DNA from: Prado023 sp963818445
Lineage (GTDB): Bacteria > Actinomycetota > Actinomycetes > S36-B12 > CAIYMF01
DNA length: 64,000 bases
Direction of reading: 5' to 3'
Assembly (NCBI GenBank): GCA_963818445.1
Contig: CAWFSG010000010.1
Location: forward strand, 154,935 to 218,934
Shown: piece after piece, positions 53,118-64,000 of the stretch
Position numbering within the stretch: position 1 is the stretch's first letter
How the letters are laid out: each line of letters starts with the position of its first letter
Position numbers and translations under genes: made by a program
Notes under the pieces: model-generated
Told to the model about the DNA's origin: nothing
The model's input: only the letters and a program-made list of their open reading frames with translations
Databases searched by the model: none

Positions 53118-54694
53118 ATGACCCACGACGCTGCGGCCCGTGTACGGGAGTTCCTGCTGGACATCGGACTTCACCACCGACGGGGTGCTCGCGCGGGTCG
53201 GGTCCGAGGCGTTCGCTGCACTCGGGCGGGACCTGACCGTCCCCGTGCGCCGAGCCCTGGCGGCGTCGGCAGCGCCCACGGCACTCGACCGACTGATCGA
53301 GGCGTTCCTGCTCGCCGACCCCATCCCGGTCGACGACCTCCCCGCGGAGGTCGTCGATGACCTCGAGTCCCTGGCGATGGCCCGTCGCGAGTCCGACCGG
53401 CTGATCCCGTTGGTCGACGTGCACCCGTATGGCGAGCCGGACACCGACTGGTTCATCGTCAGCGACATCGGCGCCCCGGCCACCCCCGACCACGTCCTGG
53501 GCCTCGGCGGCGCGTCGCTGACGCTGGCGCGGATCACCCCCCGCCGCGACGTGGGTCGGGTGATGGACCTCGGCTGCGGGGCCGGCGGACAGGTCCTCCA
53601 CGCCTCCCGGCACGCGAGCCGCGTCGTGGCCACCGACACCAACCCCCGCGCCCTGGCGCTGACCGCGCTCACCGCCGCGCTGTCCGGGATCCCCGAGGAG
53701 CAGCTGGACCTGCGCGAGGGGTCGCTCTTCGCCCCCGTGTCCGATGAATTCTTCGACCTGGTGGTGTCCAACCCGCCGTTCGTGATCTCCCCGTCGCATC
53801 GGTTCACGTACCGCGACGCGGGCCTGCCCGGCGATGAGTTGTCGCGGTTGGTCGTCCGCGGGGCCGCCGCCCACCTGGCGCCCGACGGGATGGCTGCCGT
53901 GCTGGGCAACTGGCTGCACGTGGCCGGTGAGGACTGGCGCGAGCGGGTCGCCGAGTGGGTGTCGGGCACCGGTGTGGACGCGTGGATCGTCCAGCGCGAC
54001 ACGCAGCCGGTGGCCGACTACGCCGCGACCTGGCTGCGCGACGCCCAGGTGCCCGAGGGGCCGGAGTTCGACGCGGCGATGGACGAGTGGCTCGACGCGT
54101 TCGCCGACGAGGGCTGCGTGGAGGTCGGCTTCGGCTGGTTCGTCCTCGTCGCGCGGGGAGCAGGAGCGTCAGCAGAGGCATCGAACGCCGCCGCTCAACC
54201 CCGGCGACTCCGGCCTCGCCGAACCGGCTGCTGCCGACCCGTTCGCCGGCGCAGCCGCACCCACCGCACCGCCCTGGGTCCTGGTCGAGGACCTGGCGCA
54301 CATCGAGCGCCTGCCGCGCGGTGACGAGGTCCTGGCCTTCCTCGAGGGGTGCCGCGCCGCCGAGCAGCTCACCGCCCCGGGCCTGCTGGCAGCGCCCGCC
54401 CACCTGGTCGAGGGGGTCACGATCACCACGACCACCCACCTCGCCGGGACGTCCCACGTCGATGCGCCGCCGCGCCTCGGGCTGGCCGGCGTGGTCGGCA
54501 CCGGGGGCTGGCGCCCGGCCATCACCGTGCCCCCGACCCTGCTCGCCGCCCTGCTCACCGACCCCGACACGCCCATCGGGGAACGACTCGACGCAGTCGC
54601 ACAGGCCGAAGGCCTGGACCCCCTGGACGTGCTCGGGCCGGCCCTGATGGGTTTGCGTGAACTGGTCCGGGTGGGCATAGTGCGCACCGAATGA
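53118..54694 (+). CDS. SAM-dependent methyltransferase (two apparent frameshifts)
   Basis: About 525 residues. N-terminal helical region (SEAFAALGRDLTVPVRRAL), then a Rossmann methyltransferase domain with VMDLGCGAGGQV, VVATDTNPRALAL and the catalytic VVSNPPFV motif of N6-adenine or N5-glutamine methylases, then a C-terminal domain (LVEDLAHIERLPRGDEVL to VGIVRTE). Frame moves by one extra base near 53163 and again near 54170-54210. CACAAT at 53106-53111 is 6 bases before the ATG. Close to the methyltransferase between hppA and topA in Streptomyces. Confidence 0.85.
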
Positions 54695-54866
54695 CCGGGT
54701 TCCGGGCGGCGTTTGCGATGATGGAATGCATCACGCACCCGTCGGCCGTCGGCCCCGGATGCGCCGGGGGCCACCGCAACGGCGCCCAGTGAACGACCAC
54801 GCCGGTCGGAACCTCCCACCGGCGCCCGCCGGTGAGATCCGGCATCGCAGAACCAGATGAGGACCC

Positions 54867-57636
54867 GTGCCCGCTCCGAAGACCGACTCCCTCCGCCGCC
54901 TCGTGATCGTCGAGTCGCCGGCCAAGGCCAAGACGATCCAGGGCTACTTGGGCTCCGGATACGACGTCCAGGCCTCCGTCGGGCACGTCCGCGACCTGCC
55001 CAACAGCGCCGGGGAGGTCCCGGCGGCGATCAAGGGCAAGCCGTGGGCCCGCCTGGCGATCGACGTCGACGACGGCTTCAAGCCGTACTACGTGGTCTCG
55101 GCGAACAAGCGCGCCAAGGTCGCCGAGCTGAAGAAGGCGCTGGCTTCGGCCGACGAGCTGTGGCTCGCGACGGACGAGGACCGCGAGGGTGAGGCGATCG
55201 CCTGGCACCTGCGCGAGGTGCTCAAGCCCAAGGTGCCAGTCCGCCGGATGGTGTTCCACGAGATCACCCGCGACGCGATCAATGCAGCCGCCGCCAACAC
55301 CCGCGACCTCGACCAGGACCTCGTCGACGCCCAGGAGGCCCGCCGGCTGGTGGACCGGCTGTTCGGCTTCGAGGTCTCGCCGGTGCTGTGGAAGAAGGTG
55401 CTGTCGGGGCTGTCCGCGGGCCGGGTGCAGTCGGTGGCCACGCGCCTGGTCGTCGATCGGGAGCGGGCGCGGATCGCGTTCCGCTCGGCCGGGTACTGGG
55501 ACGCGGCGGGGACGTTCGTCGCCGAGGGTGGCGAGTTCCCCGCCAAGCTGGTCGCGATCGACGGTTCCCGGGTCGCGGGCGGCGGGGACTTCGGCGACGA
55601 CGGGCAGCTGAAGCCGGCGGCGGCCAAGGCGGGCGCCCTGCGCCTGGACGAGGCGACCGCGGTGGCGCTCGTGGCGGCGCTCGACGGTGCGTCCTGGTCG
55701 GTGCGGTCGGTCACGGAGAAGCCGACGACCCGTCGCCCGTCGGCGCCGTTCATGACCTCGACGTTGCAGCAGGAGGCCTCCCGCAAGCTGCGCTGGGGCG
55801 CCCAGCGCACGATGCGCGCCGCCCAGGGTCTCTACGAGAACGGCCACATCACCTATATGCGCACCGACTCGACGACGTTGTCGGCCGGTGCGCTCAAGGC
55901 CGCCCGCCAGGCAGCCAGCGAGATCTACGGGGCGGCCTTCGTCTCCGAGACTCCGCGCAAGTACGACCGCAAGGTCAAGAACGCCCAGGAGGCGCACGAG
56001 GCGATCCGCCCGGCGGGGGACTCGTTCGCCCGCCCCGCTGAGCTGGCCGGTCGGGTCAGTGCCGACGAGTTCGCGCTGTACGAGCTGATCTGGAAGCGCA
56101 CGATCGCCTCCCAGATGGCCGACGCGCGGCTGGCCACCACGACGGTGCGGCTCGGGCGCGGGCGCCTCGGACGGCCGGGACGTCGAGTTCTCGGCGTCGG
56201 GCACGGTGACGCTGTTCGCCGGATTCCTGGCGGCCTACGAGGAGGGCACGGACGAGGTCCGCGACAACGAGTCGGGCACGGAGGGCGGCGGTCGCGCGGC
56301 CGACCGGCGGCTGCCGGCGATGCGCGAGGGCGACGCGCTGGGCTGCACCGAGCTGCACGCCGAGGGCCACACCACGTCCCCGCCGGCGCGCTACACCGAG
56401 GCCTCGCTGGTCAAGGACCTCGAGGAGCGCGGCATCGGCCGACCCTCGACGTACGCCGCGATCATCGCGACGATCGTCGACCGCGGCTACGTGCGCAAGA
56501 AGGGCACCTCGCTGATCCCGACGTTCCTGGCGTTCAGCGTGACCCGCTTGATGGAGCAGCACTTCGCCGCACTCGTGGACTACAACTTCACCGCGCGCCT
56601 CGAGGAGATCCTCGACCTGGTCGCGAACTCCACCACCGACCGCAGTCGCGTGCTCGAGGGGTTCTTCTACGGCGACCCGACCCGGGACTTCCCCGGCCTC
56701 GACCCACTGGTCAAGGGACTGGGCGACATCGACGCCCGGGCGATGGCCTCGTTCCCGATCGGGCCGAACGGCCTGTCCGAGGGGCTGATCACGGGTGAGC
56801 CCGGCGAGATCGTCCTACGGGTCGGCAAGTACGGGCCGTACGTGGAGCGCGGTGAGGAGAAGGGCAACGTCGGCGAGGACGTCGCCCCCGACGAGCTCGA
56901 CCTCGCGATGGCCGAGGCCCTGCTGTCGGCGCCGTCGGGCGACCGGGTGCTGGGGCGCCATCCCGAGTCGGGGTTGGAGATCGTGGCCAAGTCCGGGCGC
57001 TACGGGCCGTACGTGACCGAGGTCCTGCCCGAGGACGCGCCGAAGTCGGCCAAGCCGCGGACGGGCTCGCTGCTGAGCGGGATGTCGCTGGACACGATCA
57101 CGCTCGACGACGCGCTGCGGATCATGACGCTGCCGCGGGTGGTCGGCACCGACCCGGAGGGCCACGAGATCACGGCTGCGAACGGCCGCTACGGGCCGTA
57201 CATCGCGCGGACGGTCGACGGCAAGGCGGACTACCGCTCGCTGGCGACCGAGGAGCAGCTGTTCACCGTGACGCTCGAGGAGGCGCTGGCGCTGTACGCG
57301 GCGCCCAAGCAGCGCCGCGGCCAGGGTCGGGCGGCGGAGCCGTTGCGTGAGATCGGCGTGGACCCGGCCAGCGGCGGGGCGATCACCCTGCGCGAGGGTC
57401 GCTTCGGGCCGTACGTGACCGACGGGGAGACCAACGCGTCGCTGCGCAAGGGCGACGAGCCGGCGACGATCACGTTGGAGCGGGCGGCGGAGCTGCTGGC
57501 CGACCGCCGGGCGGCAGGTCCGCCGGTGAAGCGCACGGCGAAGAAGGCGGCGGCGAAGAAGAGCCCGGCGAAGAAGGCCCGGCGAAGAAGGCCCGGCCAA
57601 GAAGGCCCCGCGAAGAAGCCCGCCCCGGTCAAGTAG
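54867..57636 (+). CDS. topA: DNA topoisomerase I (one apparent frameshift)
   Basis: About 920 residues. TOPRIM domain begins LVIVESPAKAKTIQG, with TDEDREGEAI; the catalytic tyrosine is Tyr330 in HITYMRTDST. Near 56156 one extra C changes frame (join VRLGAGASDG to RDVEFSASGTVTLFAGF). The C-terminal part holds several FGPYV-type repeats, replacing zinc fingers as in other actinobacteria, and a Lys/Ala-rich tail. In that tail three small deletions (57575-57615) turn AKKAP repeats into an Arg-rich stretch and then restore frame. Relaxes negative supercoils; essential. Confidence 0.94.
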
Positions 57637-57650
57637 CATCCCCTGCGCAC

Positions 57651-57695
57651 ACCCTCCGCGAGAGGCAAGATCACCCCTCGGGCGCCGCGGAGGGT
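57651..57695. terminator. Bidirectional terminator between topA and flippase gene
   Basis: A perfect 10-bp stem (57651-57660 with 57686-57695) with a 25-nt loop between two convergent genes. Confidence 0.55.
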
Positions 57696-57757
57696 CTGGC
57701 ATCCGGGAGGGTTCGTGATGGGCGGGCCGCCCGGCGGGCCGGGCCGGCTGCTCGGGG

Positions 57758-59028
57758 CTACATCGTCGCCGGCAGCGGCCCGTCCTCGTCGACCTGGACC
57801 GGATCCAGCCGCGCCCACGCGACCCCGATGAGGGCCGTGGTCCACGCGACGGCCGCGGCGCACGTGACCAGGGCGCTGATCGACGTCCCCAGGGTCAGGC
57901 CGAGTCCGACCAGGACGGCCACGGCCGTCCACAGCAGGATCGGTCGCCCGTCGATCGTTGTGGGCCATCCGGGCGTAGAGCAGGACCTGGACCACGCCGA
58001 AGCCGGCGCCGGCGAGTGCGAAGATCCACGCCTCGTCGGCGACCTGCGAGGTACTGCTCGCCGGCCATGATCGCGACGACGAGGGTGGGGAACAGGGCGA
58101 CGAACGCCGTCGCAAGCAGGCCGAGGATCGCCACGGCGGCGACGGCCTGGCGCTGGGCGTTGCGGGCCCCGCGACGATCCGCGGGAAGGCTGCGACGAGG
58201 ATCGCCTGCGGGAGGAAGAACACCGCGCGGGCCACGAGCGCCCCGGCGGCGTACAGGCCGGCATCGAACGCGGACAGCTCCGCGCGTGCGAGCAGGACGT
58301 CGAGGTTGGTCAGGGCGTAGAGGGCGATCAGGGCGTGCGCGGCGTGTGCAGCCTCGACGAGGTAGTCCCGCGTGCCCGTCCTGGAGCGCCACTCGAGTCG
58401 CTCGACCAGCACGAAGTGCCCGACAACGGCGCCGATCGTCGCGCCGAGGGCGAGCCCGAGCATCGCGGAGTCGGCGGTCTGTCCGAGCGCGGCGCCGACG
58501 ACCGCTCCGATGACGCGCGTGAGCGTCGACAGCACGAAGAGGATGCCGAGCCGCGAGTGCTTCTCGAAGCCCTGAAGCAGGCCGAGCTGCGCGCCGGTGA
58601 TGGCGAACGGGACGAACGTGACGGCCACGAGCATGCAGCCCGGCGACGTCGTTGAGGTTGAGGATCCGTGCTCAGCAGCGGAGCCACCGCCGCAGCCGAG
58701 GGCGAACGTGGCCAACCCGGCGGCCAGGACCGAGCTCGCGCCGATCTGCCGCAGCGAGCGCCCCGACGCCACGTGGCGCGCGATGGTCACCTGCGTGGCG
58801 GCCAGGACTGTGCTGCCGATCAGCAGGACGACGGCCATCGCCCCGAAGGCGCCGAACTGCTCCGGGCCCAGGATCCGGGAGACGACGAGCATCTGCAGCA
58901 TCGCGATGACCTGGGAGACGGCCAGGCCGACCCCGACGATGGCGGTCCCCTGGACCGAGATCCCCTGGGCGGGGATCGGCTCGCCCTCGGGGGCAGGGAC
59001 TCACCCGAGACTCCGGTCCCTGCGTCAT
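57758..59028 (-). CDS. Oligosaccharide flippase / polysaccharide biosynthesis membrane protein (many apparent frameshifts)
   Basis: About 423 residues reconstructed across frames, with 10-12 hydrophobic helices: GTAIVGVGLAVSQVIAML, MLVVSRILGPEQFGAFGAMAVVLL, LGATIGAVVGHFVLVERLEW, DAGLYAAGALVARAVFFLPQAI, FALAGAGFGVVQVLLYARM, then AVLVGLGLTLGTSISALV. This matches Wzx-like flippases of the MATE/MVF superfamily. Five or more one-base shifts are needed (about 59005, 58690-58640, 58165, 58050, 57960). ATG at 59028 is the best start. It lies between topA and tmk. Exact substrate unknown. Confidence 0.78.
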
Positions 59029-59204
59029 GGGACCATCCTCGCCCGATGCCGGCGCGGGCTCTCGAGCAGGGGCGGCCGAGCGCAATGCGGCTGTGAGCCG
59101 GCCCCGACCAGAGTCGGAAGGTGCGCCGGTCAGCGCTCTCGCGGGATCGTGACGGGGGAGACGCCGCGGGGCCTTGTCGGATCCGCGTCGGTATCGTTCC
59201 GCCC

Positions 59205-59925
59205 ATGCCCGGGGCGTTCGTGGTCTTCGAGGGCGGTGATGGGGCGGGCAAGTCCACCCAGAGCCGCCTGCTCGCCGACGCCCTGCGGGCCCGGGGGCTC
59301 GAGGTCGTGGTCACCCGCGAGCCCGGCGGCACCCCGATCGGGGAGGCGATCCGGGAGGTCCTGCTGGGGGCGGGCAGCGACGGGATGGCCGCCCGGACCG
59401 AGGCGCTGCTGTTCGCGGCCGCCCGTGCTGAGCACGCCGCCTCGCTGATCCGCCCGGCGGTCGCGCGGGGAGCCGTGGTCATCAGCGACCGCTACCTCGA
59501 CTCGTCGGTGGCCTACCAGGGGGCGGCCCGGGGTCTGGGCGAGGACCGGATCGCCGAGTTGAGCCTGTGGGCGACCGAGGACCTGGTCCCGGACCTGACG
59601 GTCCTGCTCGACGTCGCGCCCGGGGTCGGCCTCGGCCGTGCCGGGGACGCCAACCGGATGGAGGCCGAGCCGGAGGCGTTCCACGCGGAGGTCCGCGCCG
59701 CCTTCCTGCGGCGGGCGGCCGACGGCGCCGGAGCGCTACCTGGTGCTGGAGGCGGACCGCCCCAAGGACGAGGTGGCCGGGCGGTGCTCGCGGGGTCCTC
59801 GACCGGCTGGGCTCGCCCACCGCCGCCCCACCGTCCCCCTCGAGAACTCCGGAACGAGTCAGACTCTCCGCGACGCGGTGGAGGTCCGTGAGTCCGGAGA
59901 CCTGCGCGGGACGGGGCTGGCGTGA
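59205..59925 (+). CDS. tmk: Thymidylate kinase (several apparent frameshifts)
   Basis: About 235 residues; phosphorylates dTMP for DNA synthesis. P-loop FEGGDGAGKSTQSRLL at residues 8-23, DR(Y/H) motif ISDRYLDSSVAYQG, and a LID-type segment. Up to about 59715 one frame is intact. PERYLVLEADRPKDEV, AVLAG and VLDRLGS then appear in three different frames; shifts near 59718, 59779 and 59796 and one later are needed to reach the TGA at 59923-59925. That stop overlaps the holB GTG, the arrangement expected for tmk-holB. TATCGT is 7 bases before the ATG. Confidence 0.87.
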
Positions 59926-61124
59926 CCGGCCGACGGCGCCCGCCCCTGAGCGAGCTCTGGGACGTGGTCATCGGGCAGCCGGAGCTGGTCGCCACCCTCG
60001 CCCACGCCTCGGCCGACGCCGCGCGCATCCGCCGTGGTGAGCCCGGACCCTCGATGACCCACGCCTGGCTGCTCACCGGCCCTCCCGGCTCTGGTCGCTC
60101 GACCGCCGCGCGGGTCTTCGCCGCCGCTCTTCAGTGCCCGGACGGCGGCTGCGGCACCTGCGAGACCTGCCACCAGGTCCTCGGGCGCGGGCACGCCGAC
60201 GTGGACCAGTTCACCCCGGAGAAGCTGCAGATCACCGCCGAGGAGTCCCTCGAACTGATCCGCCGGGCGTCGATGACCCCGATCATGGGTCGCTGGAACG
60301 TGCTGATCGTCGAGGACGCCGACCGGCTCAACGACGTCTCCGGCAACGCCCTGCTCAAGTCGCTGGAGGAGCCCAGCCCGCGGACGGTGTGGATCCTGTG
60401 CGCGCCGACGCCCGAGGACGTGCTGCCGACGATCGTGTCGCGGACGCGGCAGGTCCGGCTGCGCACGCCCACGACCCGGGAGGTCACCGAGGCACTGGTC
60501 CGGCGCGAGGGGGTCGACCCGGCGCTGGCCTCGTTCGCCGCCCGAGCCGCCCAGGGCCACATCGGCCGCGCGCGCGCGCTGGCCGGCGACGAGCAGGTGC
60601 GGCTGCGGCGCAGCGAGGTCCTGGCCATCCCGGGGACGCTGCGCGACCTGACGTCCTGCTTCATCGCCGCCCAGAACCTCCTGGACGCGGCGACTCAGCC
60701 GACGCTGCGTCGATCACCGACGCCCTCGACGCCGCGGAGCTCGCCCAGCTCAACCGCGCGTACGGCGAGGGGGCCACCGGAGCGATGGCTGCTCGTGTCA
60801 AGCGCACGGCGTCGGCGGCCACCAAGGACCTCGAGACCCGCCAGAAGTCCCGGCGCACCCGGACTGTGCGCGACCAGATCGACCGCGCGCTGCTCGACCT
60901 GACCGGCCTGTACCGCGACGTGCTGGTGCTGCAGACGCAGGCCGAGGTCGAGCTCATCAACGACGAGATGCTCCCGACCCTCGAGCGGATGGCCGTGCAC
61001 AGCGACGTGCCGGCCACGATGGCCCGGCTCGACGCCCTGGACCATGCGCGCCTGGCGGTGGCGGCGTCGGTGGCGCCCCTGCTGGCGCTGGAGGCGTTGA
61101 TGGTGACGCTGGCCCGGGGTCGTA
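59922..61124 (+). CDS. holB: DNA polymerase III subunit delta' (two apparent frameshifts)
   Basis: About 400 residues of clamp-loader subunit. P-loop LTGPPGSGRSTAARVF (Arg in place of Lys, usual for delta'), zinc-binding CPDGGCGTCETC, and IVEDADRLNDVSGNALLKSLEEP. The C-terminal helical domain (ASITDALDAAELAQLNRAYGEG to LEALMVTLARG) is in another frame; one base lost near 60703 explains it. No stop follows until 62125 in that frame; a one-base change at the G run near 61116 would place a TAG at 61122-61124. End therefore approximate. Coupled to tmk. Confidence 0.87.
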
Positions 61125-61272
61125 GTCCGGTGCGTGCAGACCAGACGTCCGCGTCCCAACCGCACCAGGTCCGAGTCGCTGCCGCAACCGCAACGCAACC
61201 GTGTGCCGGGTCGGAGGTCGGGACCCTCGGAACCGTGGCCCGTCCGCGGTCCGCCGCCGTACCCTTGACGCT

Positions 61273-62125
61273 ATGCCCTCCAGTCCGCCCCACGCCCGAA
61301 CCCGAATGCGGGCAAGGGCCTGGAGCGCGCGATGCAGCTGGGCATGGACCTCGTCCGTCAGGCCCGCGAGGCGGCCAAGGCCAACTCCGTGCCCGGCCAG
61401 CCGCGACCGGCAGATGGCTGAGGCGCACCGCGCGGCGCTGGTCCGCTATGAGGGGCAGGTGCGCCAGCACCAGGGCCGGGTCGCCGGCGCCAAGGCGGGC
61501 ATGGTCGCGGGGGGTGCGGGACGGCGGTCCTGGGCCTGTCGACGGTGGCCTCGGCAGGCTCCCCGGGCCAGATGCTCTTCCTCGGTGGACTCACGGCCGG
61601 TACGGCTGCCCTGGGGTGGCGGGCGCGGCGCAGGGCGAAGGACCTCGAGGCGCACCCGCCGGTCCCCCAACTCCCGCCGTTGCCCCCGGCTCGGCTGCGC
61701 CCGGGCGCTCGCGGTGCCGACCAGGCCGACCGGGTCGCCAATGCCCTGCTGCACCTCTACGACCTCGTCCCCAACGTCGGTCGGCTCTACCCGCAGGCCG
61801 GGCAGGAGCTGTGGCGCGCCGTCAGCGACGTGGAGCCGCTGCTGCGCGGGCAGGTCGAGCGGCTCGCGTCTCTGGACCGGATCGAGTGGGAGATGCCCGG
61901 ATCCCGGGCCGCGGAGGCAGCGATCGCGGCCGGGACGGAGATCACGGGTCGGTTGCGCGCGGGCGCCGATGCCCTCGAGGACCTCATCGCCGCCGCCGCG
62001 CGGATGCTGGCCGCCCCGACATCGGTGACGGGGTGCCCGACGCCCTGGCCCCGGCGATCGACTCGCTCGACGCCTTCGCCCACGGCCTGAACGCTGCCAA
62101 CGCCGCGCGGCTCGGCGGGCCGTAG
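61273..62125 (+). CDS. Unrecognised two-helix membrane protein (four apparent frameshifts)
   Basis: Pieces in order: MPSSPPHARTRMR, GKGLERAMQLGMDLVRQARE, AEAHRAALVRYEGQVRQHQ, AVLGLSTVASAGSPGQML followed by GGLTAGTAALGW (two probable membrane segments), LPPARLRPGARGADQADR, VSDVEPLLRGQVERLASL, and DGVPDALAPAIDSLDAFA at the end. Shifts near 61305, 61425, 61520 and 62030 are needed. TACCCT at 61260-61265 is 7 bases before the ATG. Helical, cytoplasmic coiled-coil-like C-terminus. It is vaguely like envelope-stress (Psp-type) proteins, but I do not recognise a family. Confidence 0.5.
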
Positions 62126-62220
62126 TCCCACACGACCTGAACATCGGCCTGACATTCAGCAGGTACCCTGAATGTGCCTGCGCCCAGATGGTCTGGGCTC
62201 CCGGAGTAGACGAGGTCCAC

Positions 62221-63798
62221 GTGGTCGCACACCCCACCCGGCTGGTGATGGTCGGTGCTGCGGCCCTGATCGCCGTTGCCGGCTGCACCGCCTCGAACGC
62301 GGAGCCCCAACCGACGACGCCGCGCGAGAGGATTTCGGGTTCCGCCTCCGCATCCGCTCCGGACGACCTGGCGTCCTTCTACGGCCAGCAGGTCCGCTGG
62401 GAGGGCTGCGGCGGTGACTTCGACTGCACGACGCTGAAGGTGCCGGCCGACTACGACAACCCGGGCGGTGGGAGTCTCGAGCTCGACGTCGTCCGGGTGA
62501 CGGCGAGGGACCCCAAGGGCTCGCTGATCCTGAACCCAGGCGGCCCGGGCGGATCGGGCGTGGAGTACGCGCGAGCGGCCCGTGCCGTGCTCACCCCGCA
62601 GCTCGCCGACGCCTACGACGTGGTCGGGTTCGACCCCCGCGGGGTCGTCAACTCCAGCCCGGTGGACTGCATCGACGACTCCAAGCTCGACGCGCTCTTC
62701 GCCTCCGACGGCACGCCGGACACGCCGCAGGAGGTCGCCGAGCTGGCCGCGACCTCGAAGCTGTTCGGCGTCGGCTGCGAGTCGAAGTCGCCGCAGGTCG
62801 CGCCGTACATGGACACCGAGTCCGCCGCGCGCGACATGGACATCCTGCGCGCGGTCCTCGGCGACGAGAAGCTGAACTACCTGGGCAAGAGCTACGGCAC
62901 CTACCTGGGCGCCCAGTACGCGGAGCTGTTCCCGGAGAGGGTCGGGCAGGTTCGTGATCGACGGCGTGCTGCCCAGCTCGCTGGACTCCGACGAGATCAC
63001 CCTCGGCCAGGCCAAGTCGTTCGACGTCGTCCTGCGCCGGTTCGTCGAGGACTGCATCACCCAGGAGGACTGCCCGCTGCCGCGGGACGTGGACGCCGGG
63101 GTGGCGCGGATCCAGCAGTTCCTGGCCGACCTCGACCAGAACCCGATCCCCGGCACCGGCGACCGCATGCTCACCGAGGCGCTGGGCACCTACGCGATCC
63201 TGAGCTACCTGTACTTCCCGCCGAACGACTGGGACATCCTGCGCTTCGGCCTCGACGCGGCCTTCCAGGGCGACGGCAGCGTGCTGATGGACATGATGGA
63301 CGACCGGACCCAGCGCAACCCCGACGGGACGTTCGCCAACAACGGCAACGAGGCGTTCTACGCGGTGTCGTGCCTGGACCGGCCGGCGGTCGGCGGGCGT
63401 GACCACGCGGCTGAGCTGGCCGAGCAGTGGGCGGCGGAGGCGCCGGTGTTCGGCCCGTACCTGGCGTGGGGCAACCTGCCGTGCTGGCAGTGGCCGATGG
63501 GCGCGGGAACGGCGGAGGCGGCGGGTGATCCGCCGGTGTTCCGGGCCGAGGGCTCGGCGCCGATCCTCGTGGTGACGACGAAGTACGACCCCGCCACGCC
63601 GTACGAGTGGGGCGTGCAGGTCGCCGGTGAGCTCGACAACGCCACGCTGCTGACCTACGACGGCGACGGGCACACGGCGTACACGTCGGGGTCGAGCTGC
63701 ATCGACCGGGCGGTGGACGCGATACTTCCTCGAGGGGACGATGCCGGCCGAGGGCACGGTGTGCCAGGCGGACGCCGAGGGGGCGAACGGGGGCGTAG
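62221..63798 (+). CDS. S33-family tripeptidyl aminopeptidase-like lipoprotein (apparent frameshifts)
   Basis: About 520 residues. Signal peptide with lipobox ALIAVAGC (GTG start at 62221), alpha/beta hydrolase domain with oxyanion NPGGPGGSG, nucleophile Ser in GKSYGTYLG, catalytic Asp in TTKYDPATPYE and His in DGDGHTAY, TAP-like C-terminal domain. Frame moves near 62948 (extra A before FVIDGVLP) and 63722 (before YFLEGTMPAEG). A further change in the G run near 63779 would give a TAG at 63796-63798. Secreted peptidase, probably surface-anchored. Confidence 0.87.
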
Positions 63799-63853
63799 CC
63801 TCGCCGGGCCAGCCCGGTCGTCGCGGCGCACGGAGCAGCCGACGTTGGGACGG

Positions 63854-63859
63854 TATCCT
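63854..63859 (+). promoter_or_regulatory. Candidate -10 box of the last gene
   Basis: TATCCT lies 35 bases upstream of the TTG start and matches the TANNNT pattern used in the window. Confidence 0.4.
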
Positions 63860-63894
63860 CGTCACGACAGGGGACCCGCTAACAGGAGGCACGG

Positions 63895-64000
63895 TTGGCC
63901 ACGGACGAACTGCGGCAGGTCGACCATCTGCAGCAGACCCGTCAGACCTCTCCGCGCGCTCGCGCGAGGCTGATCTGGGCTTTCGCCATCCGCGATCTGC
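63895..64000 (+). CDS. Start of an unidentified gene, cut by the window end
   Basis: TTG start with a perfect AGGAGG at 63884-63889. The 35 visible residues begin with ATDELRQVDHLQQT and run into RARLIWAFAIRDL, which may open a membrane helix. Too short to identify. Confidence 0.5.
   Translation, partial: MATDELRQVDHLQQTRQTSPRARARLIWAFAIRDL

Overview
The window is about 64 kb of very GC-rich chromosome from an actinobacterium (Actinomycetota, probably class Actinomycetes). The evidence is the gene order and families that are diagnostic of the phylum: dciA-gyrB-gyrA, DUF3566, DLW-39 between tRNA-Ile and tRNA-Ala, CrgA, a class E sortase, ponA with two ArsA-like ATPases, MarP, Ssd plus a Tad pilus operon, the 6C small RNA, and the BldG pair. 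Long blocks are collinear with Mycobacterium tuberculosis (Rv0005-Rv0013, then roughly Rv3722c back to Rv3641c) and with the Streptomyces coelicolor SCO354x-SCO357x region. I cannot place it below class. No phage, insertion sequence, CRISPR array or obvious foreign island is visible, so this is ordinary core chromosome.

Layout. 0-6.4 kb: dciA, gyrB, gyrA and a DUF3566 membrane protein (origin-proximal replication genes). 6.4-11.2 kb: tRNA-Ile, DLW-39, tRNA-Ala, cyclophilin, rhomboid protease, CrgA, a leftward sortase/DUF881 cluster, and pabA/trpG. 11.3-15.7 kb: a leftward run of metabolic genes (aminotransferase, SDR, pyrE, DedA, SpoU methyltransferase). 15.8-22.7 kb: tRNA-Ser, ferritin-like protein, dnaX, recR, DUF5063, lysC-asd, tRNA-Pro. 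22.9-31.9 kb: metallophosphoesterase, YqeY, a class A penicillin-binding protein, two ArsA/Get3-like ATPases, an MBL hydrolase, NUDIX, RidA, DUF4177 and a CRP regulator. 32-40.8 kb: an RsiG-like c-di-GMP-binding anti-sigma protein, nth, CoA NUDIX, MarP protease, epoxide-hydrolase-like protein, holin-like protein, NhaA, acetyl-CoA synthetase and a Fic-like protein. 41-46.1 kb: 6C RNA followed by a Tad-type pilus operon. 46.2-54.7 kb: DUF1998 helicase, BldG antagonist and its kinase-like partner, proton-pumping pyrophosphatase, an RgpF remnant and a methyltransferase. 54.9-64 kb: topA, flippase, tmk, holB, an unrecognised gene, an S33 peptidase and a truncated gene.

Functional themes are replication and repair (dciA, gyrAB, dnaX, holB, recR, topA, nth, helicase, tmk), envelope and division (CrgA, sortase, PBP, MarP, flippase, Tad pilus), and stress or developmental regulation (CRP, RsiG-like protein, BldG pair, 6C RNA).

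Two features of the DNA stand out. First, short elements downstream of tRNA-Ala and tRNA-Pro each carry the acceptor-strand sequences of their own tRNA around a shared palindromic core. Second, essential genes carry single-base frameshifts, absent in the first 16 kb and increasingly dense to the right. This looks like uncorrected sequencing error rather than biology, so many right-hand proteins must be read across frames. A third general pattern is that many genes start 6-7 bases after a -10-like box, as expected for leaderless mRNAs.
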